48,533 nt of DNA from JAURDE01 sp965365285 (GCA_965365285.1 CBDUBC010000010.1:1-48533), one strand, 5' to 3'. Positions 24,419 to 32,846 are shown, counted from the first letter of the stretch. Made by a program: numbers and translations. Notes: generated by a model not told the origin, from the letters alone.

Positions 24419-26428
24419 ATGCTAACAAAAGAGAATGAAACAGAATATATAAATATTAAAATCAAAGGCATTGTTCAAGGCCTAGGTTTTCGACCATTTT
24501 TGTATAGAAAGGCTGATCAATATCAGCTTAAAGGCTTTATACGAAACGAAGGAAGTGTTGTCCGCGCTGTTCTCACAGGCCCTGAGCTTCAAAGCTTTCT
24601 CCAAGAACTCAAAGATTATTCTACTGATCAAGATAAAGAGTATATTCATCCAGGAAATTCTCTTCGGATTGAAAAAAGTATAGAAAGTTTGGTTCATCAA
24701 ATTCCACTTTTAAAAGATCTCTCCCCCTGTGAGAAGTGTCTTGAGGAGTATTATGACCCCAAGGATCGAAGACATCTTTTCCCCTTTATCTCCTGTCATA
24801 ATTGTGGGCCTAGACTCTCTATCATTGAAAGCTTTCCCTACGATCGAGAAAGGACGTCTTATAAAGATTTTCCTATGTGTTCAGACTGTGAAAAAGAATA
24901 CAGTGATCCAAGTAATCGGCGCTTTTTTCACCAGGCCATATCTTGTCCAAACTGTGGTCCTAAACTCTCCGTCCCCAGAGAAAAAGTATTGGATGCGCTT
25001 TCTCAAAATAAAATTATCGCTTTTAAAGGAATTGGCGGCTTTCAGCTGATTGGAAAAATAGAAACACTTGATCGACTGCGAAAAATTAAACAAAGAGAGC
25101 ATAAGGCCTTTGCCTGCATGAAGATCGACCATAAAGAGACGATTGATATTCTAAAAGAGAAACCTAATCTCCTCTCTCCCGATAGTGATAGCCTAGGAAT
25201 TATGGGCCCTTCCACCGCCTTTCATAATGATCTTTGTAAAAACTTTGATGAACTTATTGTGACCAGCGCAAACGTTCATGGACCAATGATCACTGAGGAA
25301 AATGAAGAGCTTCACTCTCTTTGTGATCTTGTTGTAACTCACAAAAGAAAAATCTATTATCGTCTTGAAGATAGTGTCACCAAAAATAAAAGAATCCTAA
25401 GAGCGGGTAGAGCTCTTTACCCTCTTCAAATTCCTTTTAAATCTAAACCTCTGATCGCCCTAGGAGGGGATTTAAAAAATAGTTTTTTAATTGCCAATGG
25501 AGAGATGGCCATTCTCTTCCCGTATATGGGTAATCTTCATCATCCAGACACCTTTTCTGATTTTAAAAAGCATCTCGATCACTCGCTTAAGCTTTTAAAT
25601 ATCTCTCATTATCAAGTGATCTGTGATGCTCATCCAGGTTATCTCAGTCATCGTCTCTATAAAGACCCTATTCTTGTTCAACATCACCTCGCTCACGGGG
25701 CCAGTGTAATGATGGAGCATAATTTAGAGAGGGCCCTTGCCCTTTGCTTTGACGGAACTGGATATGGGGATGATGGAATGATTTGGGGAGCAGAAACTCT
25801 TCTCATCGATCGTAATGAGAGGTCCTATGAAAGACTTTATAGCTTAAGCCCGTGGCCACTTTTAGGAAATGATCAAGCGATTAAAGAACCTTATCGAAAC
25901 CTCTTTTTCTTTCAAAAAAAGATTTTAGGAGAGAGTCCCCATAATCTAGATGCCCTTTATGAAAGAGAGCATCTCTTTACAAAAACAAGTTCTATGGGAA
26001 GACTGTTTGATGCAGTTAGTTGCTATCTTCTTCCTCAGTATCAAAGAATCACTTATGAAGGACAGGCGGCCATTGCCTTAGAAAATTTAGCTCTCAATGG
26101 AAAAAACTCCTTCTTTTATCCCCTCATTTGGGAAAATCATAAGCTTAATTCCCTTGCTCTTTTTTCTGAGATCTTTAAAGATAAAAGAGATAAGAGTGAA
26201 ATCGCCTATAGTTTTCATCTCACTATCGCTAAGTGGATTGAAAGTATCGTAGAAAAACATTCAAAAGAAAATATTGTTTTAAGTGGTGGAGTTTTTCAAA
26301 ATGAACTTCTCACCTCGCTTTGCCTAGATTCTTTAAAGGATTATAAAGTCTTTATGAATCAACAAGTCTCTTGTAATGATTCAGGGCTCTGCTTAGGTCA
26401 GCTTTACTGGGGATCTCTCTATGCATGA
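24419..26428 (+). CDS. hypF: Carbamoyltransferase HypF (hydrogenase CN-ligand synthesis)
   Basis: Makes carbamoyl-adenylate from carbamoyl phosphate and loads it on HypE for the active-site cyanide ligands. The acylphosphatase domain has GLGFRPF (Arg25). Two C-x2-C-x18-C-x2-C zinc fingers follow (CEKCLEEYY...CHNC and CSDCEKEYS...CPNC). The YrdC-like part includes AFKGIGGFQLIG and RILRAGRALYP. The Kae1-like part has DAHPGYLSHR, HHLAHGASV and DGTGYGDDG. The ATG at 24419 was preferred to GTG 24389, which lies inside hoxF. At 669 residues it is shorter than E. coli HypF but has every domain. Confidence 0.94.
   Translation: MLTKENETEYINIKIKGIVQGLGFRPFLYRKADQYQLKGFIRNEGSVVRAVLTGPELQSFLQELKDYSTDQDKEYIHPGNSLRIEKSIESLVHQIPLLKDLSPCEKCLEEYYDPKDRRHLFPFISCHNCGPRLSIIESFPYDRERTSYKDFPMCSDCEKEYSDPSNRRFFHQAISCPNCGPKLSVPREKVLDALSQNKIIAFKGIGGFQLIGKIETLDRLRKIKQREHKAFACMKIDHKETIDILKEKPNLLSPDSDSLGIMGPSTAFHNDLCKNFDELIVTSANVHGPMITEENEELHSLCDLVVTHKRKIYYRLEDSVTKNKRILRAGRALYPLQIPFKSKPLIALGGDLKNSFLIANGEMAILFPYMGNLHHPDTFSDFKKHLDHSLKLLNISHYQVICDAHPGYLSHRLYKDPILVQHHLAHGASVMMEHNLERALALCFDGTGYGDDGMIWGAETLLIDRNERSYERLYSLSPWPLLGNDQAIKEPYRNLFFFQKKILGESPHNLDALYEREHLFTKTSSMGRLFDAVSCYLLPQYQRITYEGQAAIALENLALNGKNSFFYPLIWENHKLNSLALFSEIFKDKRDKSEIAYSFHLTIAKWIESIVEKHSKENIVLSGGVFQNELLTSLCLDSLKDYKVFMNQQVSCNDSGLCLGQLYWGSLYA
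24450..24478 (-). promoter_or_regulatory. Candidate hoxF promoter inside hypF
   Basis: On the minus strand TTGAAC (24478-24473), exactly 17 bases, then TATTTA (24455-24450), within the first codons of hypF. Transcription would begin near 24443, giving a leader of about 30 bases before the hoxF GTG. Confidence 0.33.
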
Positions 26429-26756
26429 ACTAAGCATTGCTACCTCTATTATTGAGTCTGCGACTCCCCATGTTCCTAAAGACCGAAAAGTCAGTAGTCT
26501 TCATCTTGATGTCGGAGTTCTTAGCGGAGTTGTCAAAGACGCTCTTGAATTTGCCTTTCCTGAAGCTGCCAAACAAACTCCTTTTGAAGATTGTAAGCTT
26601 AAGATTAATAAGATTCCTCTTCTTTTTCACTGCAAAAAATGTGGAAAACGCTCTAGTACGGAGGATATCGCCATTCTTTGTCAGCACTGTTACGATACCA
26701 AAGTAGAAATATTAGAAGGAAAAGATATCCTTATTAGAAAAATGGAGATTGAATAA
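26421..26756 (+). CDS. hypA: Hydrogenase nickel-insertion protein HypA
   Basis: Delivers nickel to the hydrogenase large subunit together with HypB. It begins MHELSIA, whose His2 is the nickel ligand, and carries the zinc site CKKC...CQHC in the C-terminal half. At 111 residues the length is typical. Overlaps the hypF stop by 8 bases and the hypB start by 1 base (TAATG). Confidence 0.95.
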   Translation: MHELSIATSIIESATPHVPKDRKVSSLHLDVGVLSGVVKDALEFAFPEAAKQTPFEDCKLKINKIPLLFHCKKCGKRSSTEDIAILCQHCYDTKVEILEGKDILIRKMEIE

Positions 26757-27454
26757 TGTGTGGAGACTGCGGATGTGAAGTGGCAAATGCCGATCATTTT
26801 CATCAAACCCTTCATCTTGAAGTTAATGTTTTAGAAAAAAATAATCATATTGCTCATCATAACCATCATTATTTTGAAGATCATGGAATTCTTGCAGTCA
26901 ATATGATGAGTTCTCCAGGCTCAGGAAAGACTGCACTTTTAGAGAGAACGGCGAAAGAGTTTAAGATGCCTTTTTCTATTCTAGTAGGAGATCAAAGCAC
27001 CGATAATGATGCCACAAGACTTCAACTCGCCGGTGCCAAGGTTCGACAAATTACCACTCATAGCTCCTGTCATCTGGATGCATCCATGATTGAAAAAGAG
27101 CTCGATTTTATAAAAGAGAAACTTCTTATTATAGAAAATGTAGGAAATCTCGTCTGTCCTTCGGCCTTTGAATTAGGAGAAGCGAAAAAGATTGCTCTTC
27201 TTTCTACCCCTGAAGGAGAGGATAAGCCTGAAAAATATCCGGTTCTTTTTCATAAAGCAGATCTAATCCTTTTAACGAAGTGGGATTTAATTCCCCATCT
27301 TAACTGGAATGAACAAAGATGTATGGAGTCGATTAAAAAAGTTAATCCCGATGCTAAAATCCTTAAAATTTCTTCTCAAACAGGAGAAGGTATAGAGGCT
27401 TGGTATCAATATTTAGAGGACGCCTTATGTGCCTTGCCGTCCCCGCACAAGTAA
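26756..27454 (+). CDS. hypB: GTPase HypB (nickel delivery)
   Basis: GTP-dependent nickel chaperone. The N-terminal MCGDCGC is the high-affinity nickel motif. A short His-rich stretch at 31-43 (HIAHHNHHYFEDH) may store metal, though it is far shorter than in some relatives. The P-loop SSPGSGKT is at 52-59, followed by GDQSTDNDATRL, HLDASM, ENVGNLVCPSAFELGE and the TKWDL guanine-specificity motif. It follows hypA with TAATG overlap and overlaps hypC by 28 bases. Confidence 0.96.
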   Translation: MCGDCGCEVANADHFHQTLHLEVNVLEKNNHIAHHNHHYFEDHGILAVNMMSSPGSGKTALLERTAKEFKMPFSILVGDQSTDNDATRLQLAGAKVRQITTHSSCHLDASMIEKELDFIKEKLLIIENVGNLVCPSAFELGEAKKIALLSTPEGEDKPEKYPVLFHKADLILLTKWDLIPHLNWNEQRCMESIKKVNPDAKILKISSQTGEGIEAWYQYLEDALCALPSPHK

Positions 27455-27639
27455 TTTCTAGAGAAGACCAACACGGAGTGGTTGAGATGCAGGGTCTTCA
27501 AAAAAAGATCAACTTTCAGCTCGTCCCTGAAGCTCGACCTGGTGATTTTGTCATTATTCATGTTGGAATGGCGCTTTCTGTTTTAGACACTCAGGAAGCC
27601 GATCAAATTTTGGAGCAGCTTCGTGAATTATCTCCATGA
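27427..27639 (+). CDS. hypC: Hydrogenase assembly chaperone HypC/HybG
   Basis: Carries the Fe(CN)2CO unit with HypD and docks on the HoxH precursor. The mature N-terminus MCLAVPAQV with its essential Cys2 fixes the start at 27427; an upstream in-frame start at 27400 would bury that Cys. GDFVIIHVGMALSVLD is the rest of the conserved barrel. GAGG precedes the ATG within hypB. 70 residues. Confidence 0.95.
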   Translation: MCLAVPAQVISREDQHGVVEMQGLQKKINFQLVPEARPGDFVIIHVGMALSVLDTQEADQILEQLRELSP

Positions 27640-28693
27640 CTTTCAGAAAAAAGAACTTATTCTCCCCATTATAGATCGCCTTCATAAAAAGGTTAAAAAG
27701 CCTTATCGTTTTATGGAATTTTGTGGCGGACATACGCACGCGCTTTTTAAATATGGACTCATGGATCTTTTGCCTAAAGAGATACAAATGGTCCATGGAC
27801 CTGGTTGTCCAGTATGCGTTCTTCCAGCACATCCTATTAAAAATATCATTAAACTTTGTGAACAAAATTCAGACATTCTTCTGACCACCTATTCTGACAT
27901 GATGAGAGTTCCGACTGACGAAGGAGACTCTCTTTCAAAAGCAAAGTCACGAGGACTTGCTATTAAAGGAGTCTATGCCGCTGATGATGCTTTAGAAACG
28001 GCAAAGAAAAATCCAGATAAAAAAGTAATCTTCCTAGCGATTGGTTTTGAAACAACGATACCTGCGACTGCTCTCGTTCTTCAAAATGCTAAAAAAGAAA
28101 ATATTTCTAATTTTTATGTTTATTGTAACCATCTCAATACGGCCAAGGCCCTAGAAGCAATCCTATCCTCCGATATTGCACTTGATGGACTGATTGGACC
28201 GGGACATGTGGCCCTTGTTTTAGGTTCTGATTTTTTTAAACCCTATGCTCAAAGACTTCCCATTGTGATATCAGGCTTTAGTGCCTATGATCTCGTTTCC
28301 TCTCTTGAGATTCTTCTTGATCAAAAAGAAGGAGTTACCAATCAGTATAAGAGGGCCGTAACGGATTCTGGAAATCTTCACTGCCAAGAAGCGATGAAAG
28401 ATTGTTTTGAACTTCGCGATCAGTTTGAATGGAGAGGGCTTGGAGAAATTAAAGAAAGTGCTTTTAAACTCACAGATCGTTATGCTTCTTTTGATGCTGA
28501 AAAGGTCTTTCATCTCAATCAAGTCAAATCATTCGATCATCCGGCATGTCTTTGTTCTGAAGTGCTTTTTGGAGAAAAGAATCCTCTTGATTGTAAGCTC
28601 TTTTCAAAAGTCTGTACTCCAAAATCACCATATGGGCCATGTATGGTTTCAAGTGAAGGGGCCTGTAGTGCTTATTATGGGAGAAGTCGATGA
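27623..28693 (+). CDS. hypD: Hydrogenase Fe-ligand assembly protein HypD
   Basis: Scaffold on which Fe(CN)2CO is built. Conserved motifs are MEFCGGHTHA, VHGPGCPVCVLP and AIGFETTIPATA. The C-terminal Cys-rich part (PACLCSEVLFG, SKVCTP, YGPCMVSSEGACSAYY) binds a 4Fe-4S cluster. Starts at GTG 27623, with GGAG at 27612-27615; it overlaps hypC by 17 bases. Confidence 0.96.
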   Translation: MNYLHDFQKKELILPIIDRLHKKVKKPYRFMEFCGGHTHALFKYGLMDLLPKEIQMVHGPGCPVCVLPAHPIKNIIKLCEQNSDILLTTYSDMMRVPTDEGDSLSKAKSRGLAIKGVYAADDALETAKKNPDKKVIFLAIGFETTIPATALVLQNAKKENISNFYVYCNHLNTAKALEAILSSDIALDGLIGPGHVALVLGSDFFKPYAQRLPIVISGFSAYDLVSSLEILLDQKEGVTNQYKRAVTDSGNLHCQEAMKDCFELRDQFEWRGLGEIKESAFKLTDRYASFDAEKVFHLNQVKSFDHPACLCSEVLFGEKNPLDCKLFSKVCTPKSPYGPCMVSSEGACSAYYGRSR

Positions 28694-29676
28694 TTGAAAT
28701 AGGTTTAGGAAATGGAGGCAATGAGTTTAAAGAATTTTATGAAAAAAGTATTTTAAAGCACTTTAATAATAGCTATCTCTCTCAAAAAGGAGATGGAGCT
28801 ATACTTCCCCCTTTAAGTGCACCACCGGTTCTTTCTACGGATTCCTTTGTGGCCACACCACGAATCTTTAATGGTGGCTCTTTAGGAAAGCTCGCTTTTT
28901 GTGGAACTGTTAATGATCTTTCGATGATGGGAGCAAGGCCACTTTATTTAACTCTCAATCTTATTATTGAAGAGGGTTTTGATTCAAAGGAGCTTGATTT
29001 TCATCTTGGTGAAATCGCTAGGCTCTCTAGAGATTATACTATCCCAGTTGTTACTGGTGACACCAAAGTTGTGCCTCGAGGAAGTGTTGATGGCCTATTT
29101 ATGGCAACAACTGGTCTCGGACAAAGAGAAATTGAACTTAGTCCTGAAAATATTAAAGAGGGTGATCTCATTTTAATCAATGGAACTCTAGGAGATCATG
29201 CTATGACTCTCTTTTCTCATCGAGAGGATCTCGATTTTAAAACAGATCTTAAAAGTGATTGCACCGCTCTCCATGAAATCACTCTAGGTTTATGTGAAAA
29301 AGTCCCTGGCATAAAATTTTTAAGAGATGCGACCAGAGGCGGAGTGAGCGCAGTTCTTAATGAACTCGCGGACCAATATTCCCTCGATCTAGGAATATAC
29401 GAAGAAAGACTTTCTTTACACCCTGCTGTCTCAAGTGCCTGCGAACTTTTTGGAATGGACCCACTCGAACTTGCTAATGAAGGAAAATTCATTTGTGTGC
29501 TTGAAAAAGAATCAAAAGATGATGCTCTTAAATATCTTTCTTCTATCGAAGGGCAAAAACCCAATATAATTGGAGAGGTCCAAGGAAATACACCTCTTGT
29601 CACTCTAATCACCTCTTTAGGAGGCAAAAGAATCATTGATTATCCTCGAGGTGAACAGCTTCCTCGAATTTGCTAG
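28690..29676 (+). CDS. hypE: Hydrogenase CN-ligand dehydratase HypE
   Basis: Receives the carbamoyl group from HypF on its last residue and dehydrates it to a thiocyanate using ATP. It resembles the PurM/ThiL ATPases: GDGAILPPL, STDSFVATP, GTVNDLSMMGARP and GDTKVVPRGSVDG are the ATP-binding parts. DATRGGVSAVLNEL and DPLELANEGKF follow. The C-terminus is PRIC, with the catalytic terminal Cys. Start overlaps the hypD stop (ATGA). 328 residues, normal. Confidence 0.96.
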   Translation: MIEIGLGNGGNEFKEFYEKSILKHFNNSYLSQKGDGAILPPLSAPPVLSTDSFVATPRIFNGGSLGKLAFCGTVNDLSMMGARPLYLTLNLIIEEGFDSKELDFHLGEIARLSRDYTIPVVTGDTKVVPRGSVDGLFMATTGLGQREIELSPENIKEGDLILINGTLGDHAMTLFSHREDLDFKTDLKSDCTALHEITLGLCEKVPGIKFLRDATRGGVSAVLNELADQYSLDLGIYEERLSLHPAVSSACELFGMDPLELANEGKFICVLEKESKDDALKYLSSIEGQKPNIIGEVQGNTPLVTLITSLGGKRIIDYPRGEQLPRIC

Positions 29677-29697
29677 AAAAGTTCCGATAAGAGTTTT

Positions 29698-30141
29698 ATG
29701 AAAAAAACACTCTTTGAAAGAATTGGTGGTGAGGAAGTACTAAAAAAAGTTCATAAGCGTTTTTATGATCTGGCGTATGCTGATCCCTGGTTTGGGAAAT
29801 ATCTTGAAACTTTTTCTCAAGAAATTATCGAGGATAAGCAGACAGCTTTTATGATGAAGGCAATGGGTGGACCTAATCGCTACACAGGAGATAATCCTCA
29901 TCATGCTCATAATTATATGTTTATTCCGGAAGAACTTTTTGAGCTTCGTCACTCTCTTTTAAAACAAGCGATCGAAGAAAATGGAGTGGAAGAAGAACTT
30001 AAACTCGCATGGCTTAAAATCGACTATAGCTTTAAGGGTGCTGTGGTGAAAGACTCTATAGATCAATGCCAAAGTCGGTTTGTGACAGGCTATGTTATGG
30101 CCTTTGATCAAGAAGGAAATAATCTTTGGAAAAAAGAATAA
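29698..30141 (+). CDS. Truncated hemoglobin
   Basis: A 2-on-2 globin likely to bind O2 or NO through heme. LFERIGGEEVLKKVHKRFY gives helices A-B with Tyr23 at B10. MGGPNRYTG precedes the F helix, where His71 in HAHNYMFIPEELF is the proximal ligand. A Trp in AWLKIDYSFKG may correspond to position G8, hinting at the group 2 type, though the subgroup is unsure. At 147 residues it is slightly long. It begins 21 bases after hypE with no terminator between, so it is probably co-transcribed and may protect or sense for the O2-sensitive hydrogenase. Confidence 0.87.
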   Translation: MKKTLFERIGGEEVLKKVHKRFYDLAYADPWFGKYLETFSQEIIEDKQTAFMMKAMGGPNRYTGDNPHHAHNYMFIPEELFELRHSLLKQAIEENGVEEELKLAWLKIDYSFKGAVVKDSIDQCQSRFVTGYVMAFDQEGNNLWKKE

Positions 30142-30162
30142 GGGAAGCCGAAGCTTCCCTTA
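30139..30162. terminator. Bidirectional intrinsic terminator
   Basis: TAAGGGAAGC, loop CGAA and GCTTCCCTTA form a perfect 10-bp stem between the convergent globin and lectin genes. On the minus strand it is followed by TTCTTTTTTCC, a good T-tract. On the plus strand the flank is only AT-rich. The globin stop codon TAA is the first triplet of the stem. Confidence 0.75.
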
Positions 30163-30167
30163 ATATA

Positions 30168-30776
30168 TTACCAACCGCCTCTTCTATCTCTATCTCTTTT
30201 AAGAAATACTACGACTTTTTTCACTTTAATATTTCCTCTCATTAGGATTTGCCATACTCCTCGATCTGAAAATCTTGCATTATTTCTGAACATGATTCGA
30301 TCGAAGGTATAACCTTCATTACTGTTAAAGTCATAAGGATTTCCTTGAATAGTTTCAGGATAAGATTCCCATTGACCAATTTTAAGCCTTGCTGTTCCTC
30401 GTCCTTGTCTTGATTTTGCGACAAGTCTTACTCTATCGATTTCAAAGTTTTGAACGTTAATTCCATATTGATTTCTTAGCATTCTTTTAAGTGGAAGAGT
30501 TGATTGACCTTGAAAGATTCGTCGACCTACATGAAGAACAAATTTTTGCTCTCCTCTCCGATCATCTCGTCGTCCTCTTTCACAGCCACAAACACTTTGT
30601 CTTCCATATCGTGTTGTTCGCCATTGTCCATTCCATCGAAGACCGTTGTCGGCACAGACTCGAGGGCAGACTCGTTGCGCATGATTATTATTCCAAATAG
30701 GTCCGGCCGGAATGTCTCTTGCGAAGGCCTCGCCAAAAGCAAATGTGAAAAGTAATAGGGATAGTAACAACTTCAT
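30168..30776 (-). CDS. Secreted protein with mannan-binding (MVL-like) lectin domain
   Basis: Signal peptide 1-19 (cleavage after EAFA). Residues 20-66 match the mannan-binding repeat known from Microcystis viridis lectin: IPAGPIWNN, AQRVCPRVCA, then WNGQWRTT and SVCGC. Four cysteines (37, 41, 63, 65) could stabilise the single copy. The remaining 130 residues are very basic (Arg-rich) with a beta-rich motif (LKIGQWESYPETIQGNP, YTFDRIMF, VWQILMRGNIKVKKVVV) that I cannot name. A strong AAAGGAG precedes the start. It could bind high-mannose-type glycans on another cell; the ligand is inferred only. Confidence 0.75.
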   Translation of the reverse strand: MKLLLSLLLFTFAFGEAFARDIPAGPIWNNNHAQRVCPRVCADNGLRWNGQWRTTRYGRQSVCGCERGRRDDRRGEQKFVLHVGRRIFQGQSTLPLKRMLRNQYGINVQNFEIDRVRLVAKSRQGRGTARLKIGQWESYPETIQGNPYDFNSNEGYTFDRIMFRNNARFSDRGVWQILMRGNIKVKKVVVFLKRDRDRRGGW

Positions 30777-30877
30777 AGATTCTCCTTTGTGTATTTTTTT
30801 AATTGTGTTTGTAGGTTAAGGGAGTAACAGATGAAATTAAACTTGAGAAGATTTGTTTTCCTGAAAAACATCACTAA

Positions 30878-30902
30878 TGTTAGAAAAAACCTCTTTCTAA
30901 CA
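30878..30902. terminator. Hairpin downstream of the rlmK-like gene
   Basis: TGTTAGAAA (30878-30886), a 7-base loop and TTTCTAACA (30894-30902) make a 9-bp perfect stem 11 bases past the minus-strand stop. It lacks a clear T-tract, so termination is plausible but unproven. Confidence 0.4.
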
Positions 30903-30913
30903 AAGAACTGGTG

Positions 30914-31798
30914 TCATTTTGAAAATTGAAAACATTTATGAATTTTTTGATCGTGATAATCGATAGGAATAGTCTGTAGAGAGATATCCTTGATTTTGTA
31001 TTGAGGATAATCTTCTAATTTAAAGTTTCTTTTATTGGTTGAAAAGTAAAGCACTCCGTCAGATGAAAGCTTTGCCATGCATGATTCAATTAGAAATCTT
31101 TGATCTTTTTCGACTTCAAAGACATCTTCCATTTTCTTACTGTTACTAAAGGTTGGGGGATCACAAAAAATTAAATCATAGTTTTGATCGTCTTCTTTTA
31201 AAAACTCAATACAATTGGCGCGGATAAATCGGTGCTTTTCATCATTAAGATCATTGATTTTAAAGTTTTCTATGGCCCAATCAAGATAGGTTTTACTCAT
31301 ATCAACACTGGTGACGATTCCATTTCCTTTTGCGGCATAGACACTTACTGAGCCTGTGTAGCAAAAAAGATTGAGTACTTTTTTACCTTCACTTTGTTTG
31401 AGAATTCTTTCTCTCATCGGTCTATGATCAAGAAATAGACCGGTATCAAGATAATCAGTCAGATTGATATAAAACGAGAGATCATTTTCTTGAACGACTT
31501 TAAAGTTCATAAGTCGATCAATTTTTTCATACTGTTCCGCACCTTTTTTTCTTTCTCTTTGTTTAAGATGGATTTGACCTGTAAAGAATGTTTTAAGTGC
31601 CTCTAGTAGATCTTCTAGGTGGATTTGATCACGTTGTCTTCCATCGCCTTTGTCCCAAACCACAAGATCATCGTTATAAGCTTCCACAATAAATGGGAAT
31701 TCTGGAATATCACGATCATAGATTCGTTTTGCATCTGATTTAATTTTTTTAATTTTTTTCAGATTTTTTTTGAGACGGTTAACGATGACTTCATTCAT
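30914..31798 (-). CDS. 23S rRNA methyltransferase, RlmK-like (stand-alone C-terminal half of RlmL)
   Basis: A class I SAM-dependent methylase. It aligns by eye along its whole length with the C-terminal (RlmK) half of E. coli RlmL, which makes m7G2069 in 23S rRNA: NRLKKNLKK, RIYDRDIPEFPF, NLTDYLDTGLFLDHR, NLFCYTGSVSVYA, VDMSKTYLDWA, FCDPPTFSNSKKMEDVF. The THUMP and RlmL (m2G2445) half is missing, so this is a one-domain form. It starts directly after the stop of the upstream secreted protein (TAA then ATG), so the two are co-expressed. Confidence 0.88.
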   Translation of the reverse strand: MNEVIVNRLKKNLKKIKKIKSDAKRIYDRDIPEFPFIVEAYNDDLVVWDKGDGRQRDQIHLEDLLEALKTFFTGQIHLKQRERKKGAEQYEKIDRLMNFKVVQENDLSFYINLTDYLDTGLFLDHRPMRERILKQSEGKKVLNLFCYTGSVSVYAAKGNGIVTSVDMSKTYLDWAIENFKINDLNDEKHRFIRANCIEFLKEDDQNYDLIFCDPPTFSNSKKMEDVFEVEKDQRFLIESCMAKLSSDGVLYFSTNKRNFKLEDYPQYKIKDISLQTIPIDYHDQKIHKCFQFSK

Positions 31799-32791
31799 TT
31801 AAAAGCTTAATCCAAATCGGCTGTATTGCTCTGTTGTAGTGATTTCCTTAGTAGAGCTCATACTATAAATATTCATTCCAAGGCCAATAAAAAGGTTATT
31901 TTTAAAGTGAATCTCACCAAAAAACCCATATTTCAAAACAGAAATACTAGGAAGATCTCCTCCAGAGGTTTCATTTCCCTCATCATCTAATATGCTCGAT
32001 TGATCGATGAAAGACTTTGCAACAAGCCCTCCAAAAACCATATCTTTTCCCCACAAGATAGTTGGGATTGTGATCTTAAGTCCGGCCCAAAAAAAACGTG
32101 TTTTTCTCACCTGATTTTTAGCGGATTGTGTAACATAATCAAGCCCAAAAAGAGTCGATTTTTTAAGAAAATAATGGGGATAAAAATAAGTCCAAAAAGG
32201 ATTTTTTGATTTAAGCTCAACAAAAATATCGAGTGTTTCGGGAATCTTTAAAGTCGTAAAAGAATCTCCATTAAAGGAAGACTGAGCACCTTCAACCTCA
32301 CTAAATGATTTATGAAGTAGACCTAAAATGGGATAGAATTCCCAACTTGCAAATGTTCTTTCTCGGAAGTAGTAATCAAACCCCACTCCAAGAGGAAAAA
32401 CAAAATCTATTTCAATTTGATTAGGTGAAGTTTCTTCAAAATGGTAGGAGCTATATTGATAAAAAATATCAAAATAATGATCTTTAGGTGGCTCTTTTTT
32501 TTCCATTTTAGCGGCCTTTTTGACTTCACTAGCAATGGCATATTTTTCAACAACGATAAGCTTAATTTTTTGATCAGGGTATAGCGGATCCCAAATTCTA
32601 ATATGAGGATTTTTTTTCTTAACAAGCGCCTTCAGTTTTTGCATATGGCGAGCAATCTCAATTGAGTGAATTTTTTGAATAAGTTCTTCAAGAAAATCAC
32701 CTCTTTTAGTCGTGTACTCAAACCAAAAGATTTTATCCGCTGACCAGAGTGGAGTTGAAAAAAGTAGAAATAGGATTAAAATTAGGCGCAT
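31799..32791 (-). CDS. Secreted protein with LysM-like segment and C-terminal barrel
   Basis: Signal peptide of about 18 residues (cleavage near LWSA). Residues 25-85 resemble a divergent LysM: TTKRGDFLEELIQKIH, then LKALVKKKNPHIRIWDPLYP, then DQKIKLIV. If real it would bind peptidoglycan. The remaining 240 residues are aromatic beta-strand-like and end SRFGLSF, typical of an outer-membrane barrel. No named family is recognised. It diverges from the giant adhesin gene across a 192-base region with palindromes and is followed immediately by the rRNA methylase. Confidence 0.68.
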   Translation of the reverse strand: MRLILILFLLFSTPLWSADKIFWFEYTTKRGDFLEELIQKIHSIEIARHMQKLKALVKKKNPHIRIWDPLYPDQKIKLIVVEKYAIASEVKKAAKMEKKEPPKDHYFDIFYQYSSYHFEETSPNQIEIDFVFPLGVGFDYYFRERTFASWEFYPILGLLHKSFSEVEGAQSSFNGDSFTTLKIPETLDIFVELKSKNPFWTYFYPHYFLKKSTLFGLDYVTQSAKNQVRKTRFFWAGLKITIPTILWGKDMVFGGLVAKSFIDQSSILDDEGNETSGGDLPSISVLKYGFFGEIHFKNNLFIGLGMNIYSMSSTKEITTTEQYSRFGLSF

Positions 32792-32825
32792 TTCACTATT
32801 TTATCGCCTCAAGGCCAAAGATTGT

Positions 32826-32846
32826 ACTCAATAATTTTTATTGAGT
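32826..32846. promoter_or_regulatory. Perfect 9-bp inverted repeat in the divergent region
   Basis: ACTCAATAA, loop TTT and TTATTGAGT lie between the divergent LysM-barrel and giant-adhesin genes. It could be an operator or an RNA hairpin in the leader of the minus-strand gene. Confidence 0.45.

Noticed and set aside
27400..27426. Longer hypC start at 27400
   Set aside because: HypC needs Cys as residue 2; only the ATG at 27427 gives MCLAVPAQV.
30831..30929. A 32-codon plus-strand frame with a GGGAG upstream
   Set aside because: It overlaps a hairpin and the 3' end of the rRNA methylase; the peptide has no feature beyond being basic, so the evidence is too thin.
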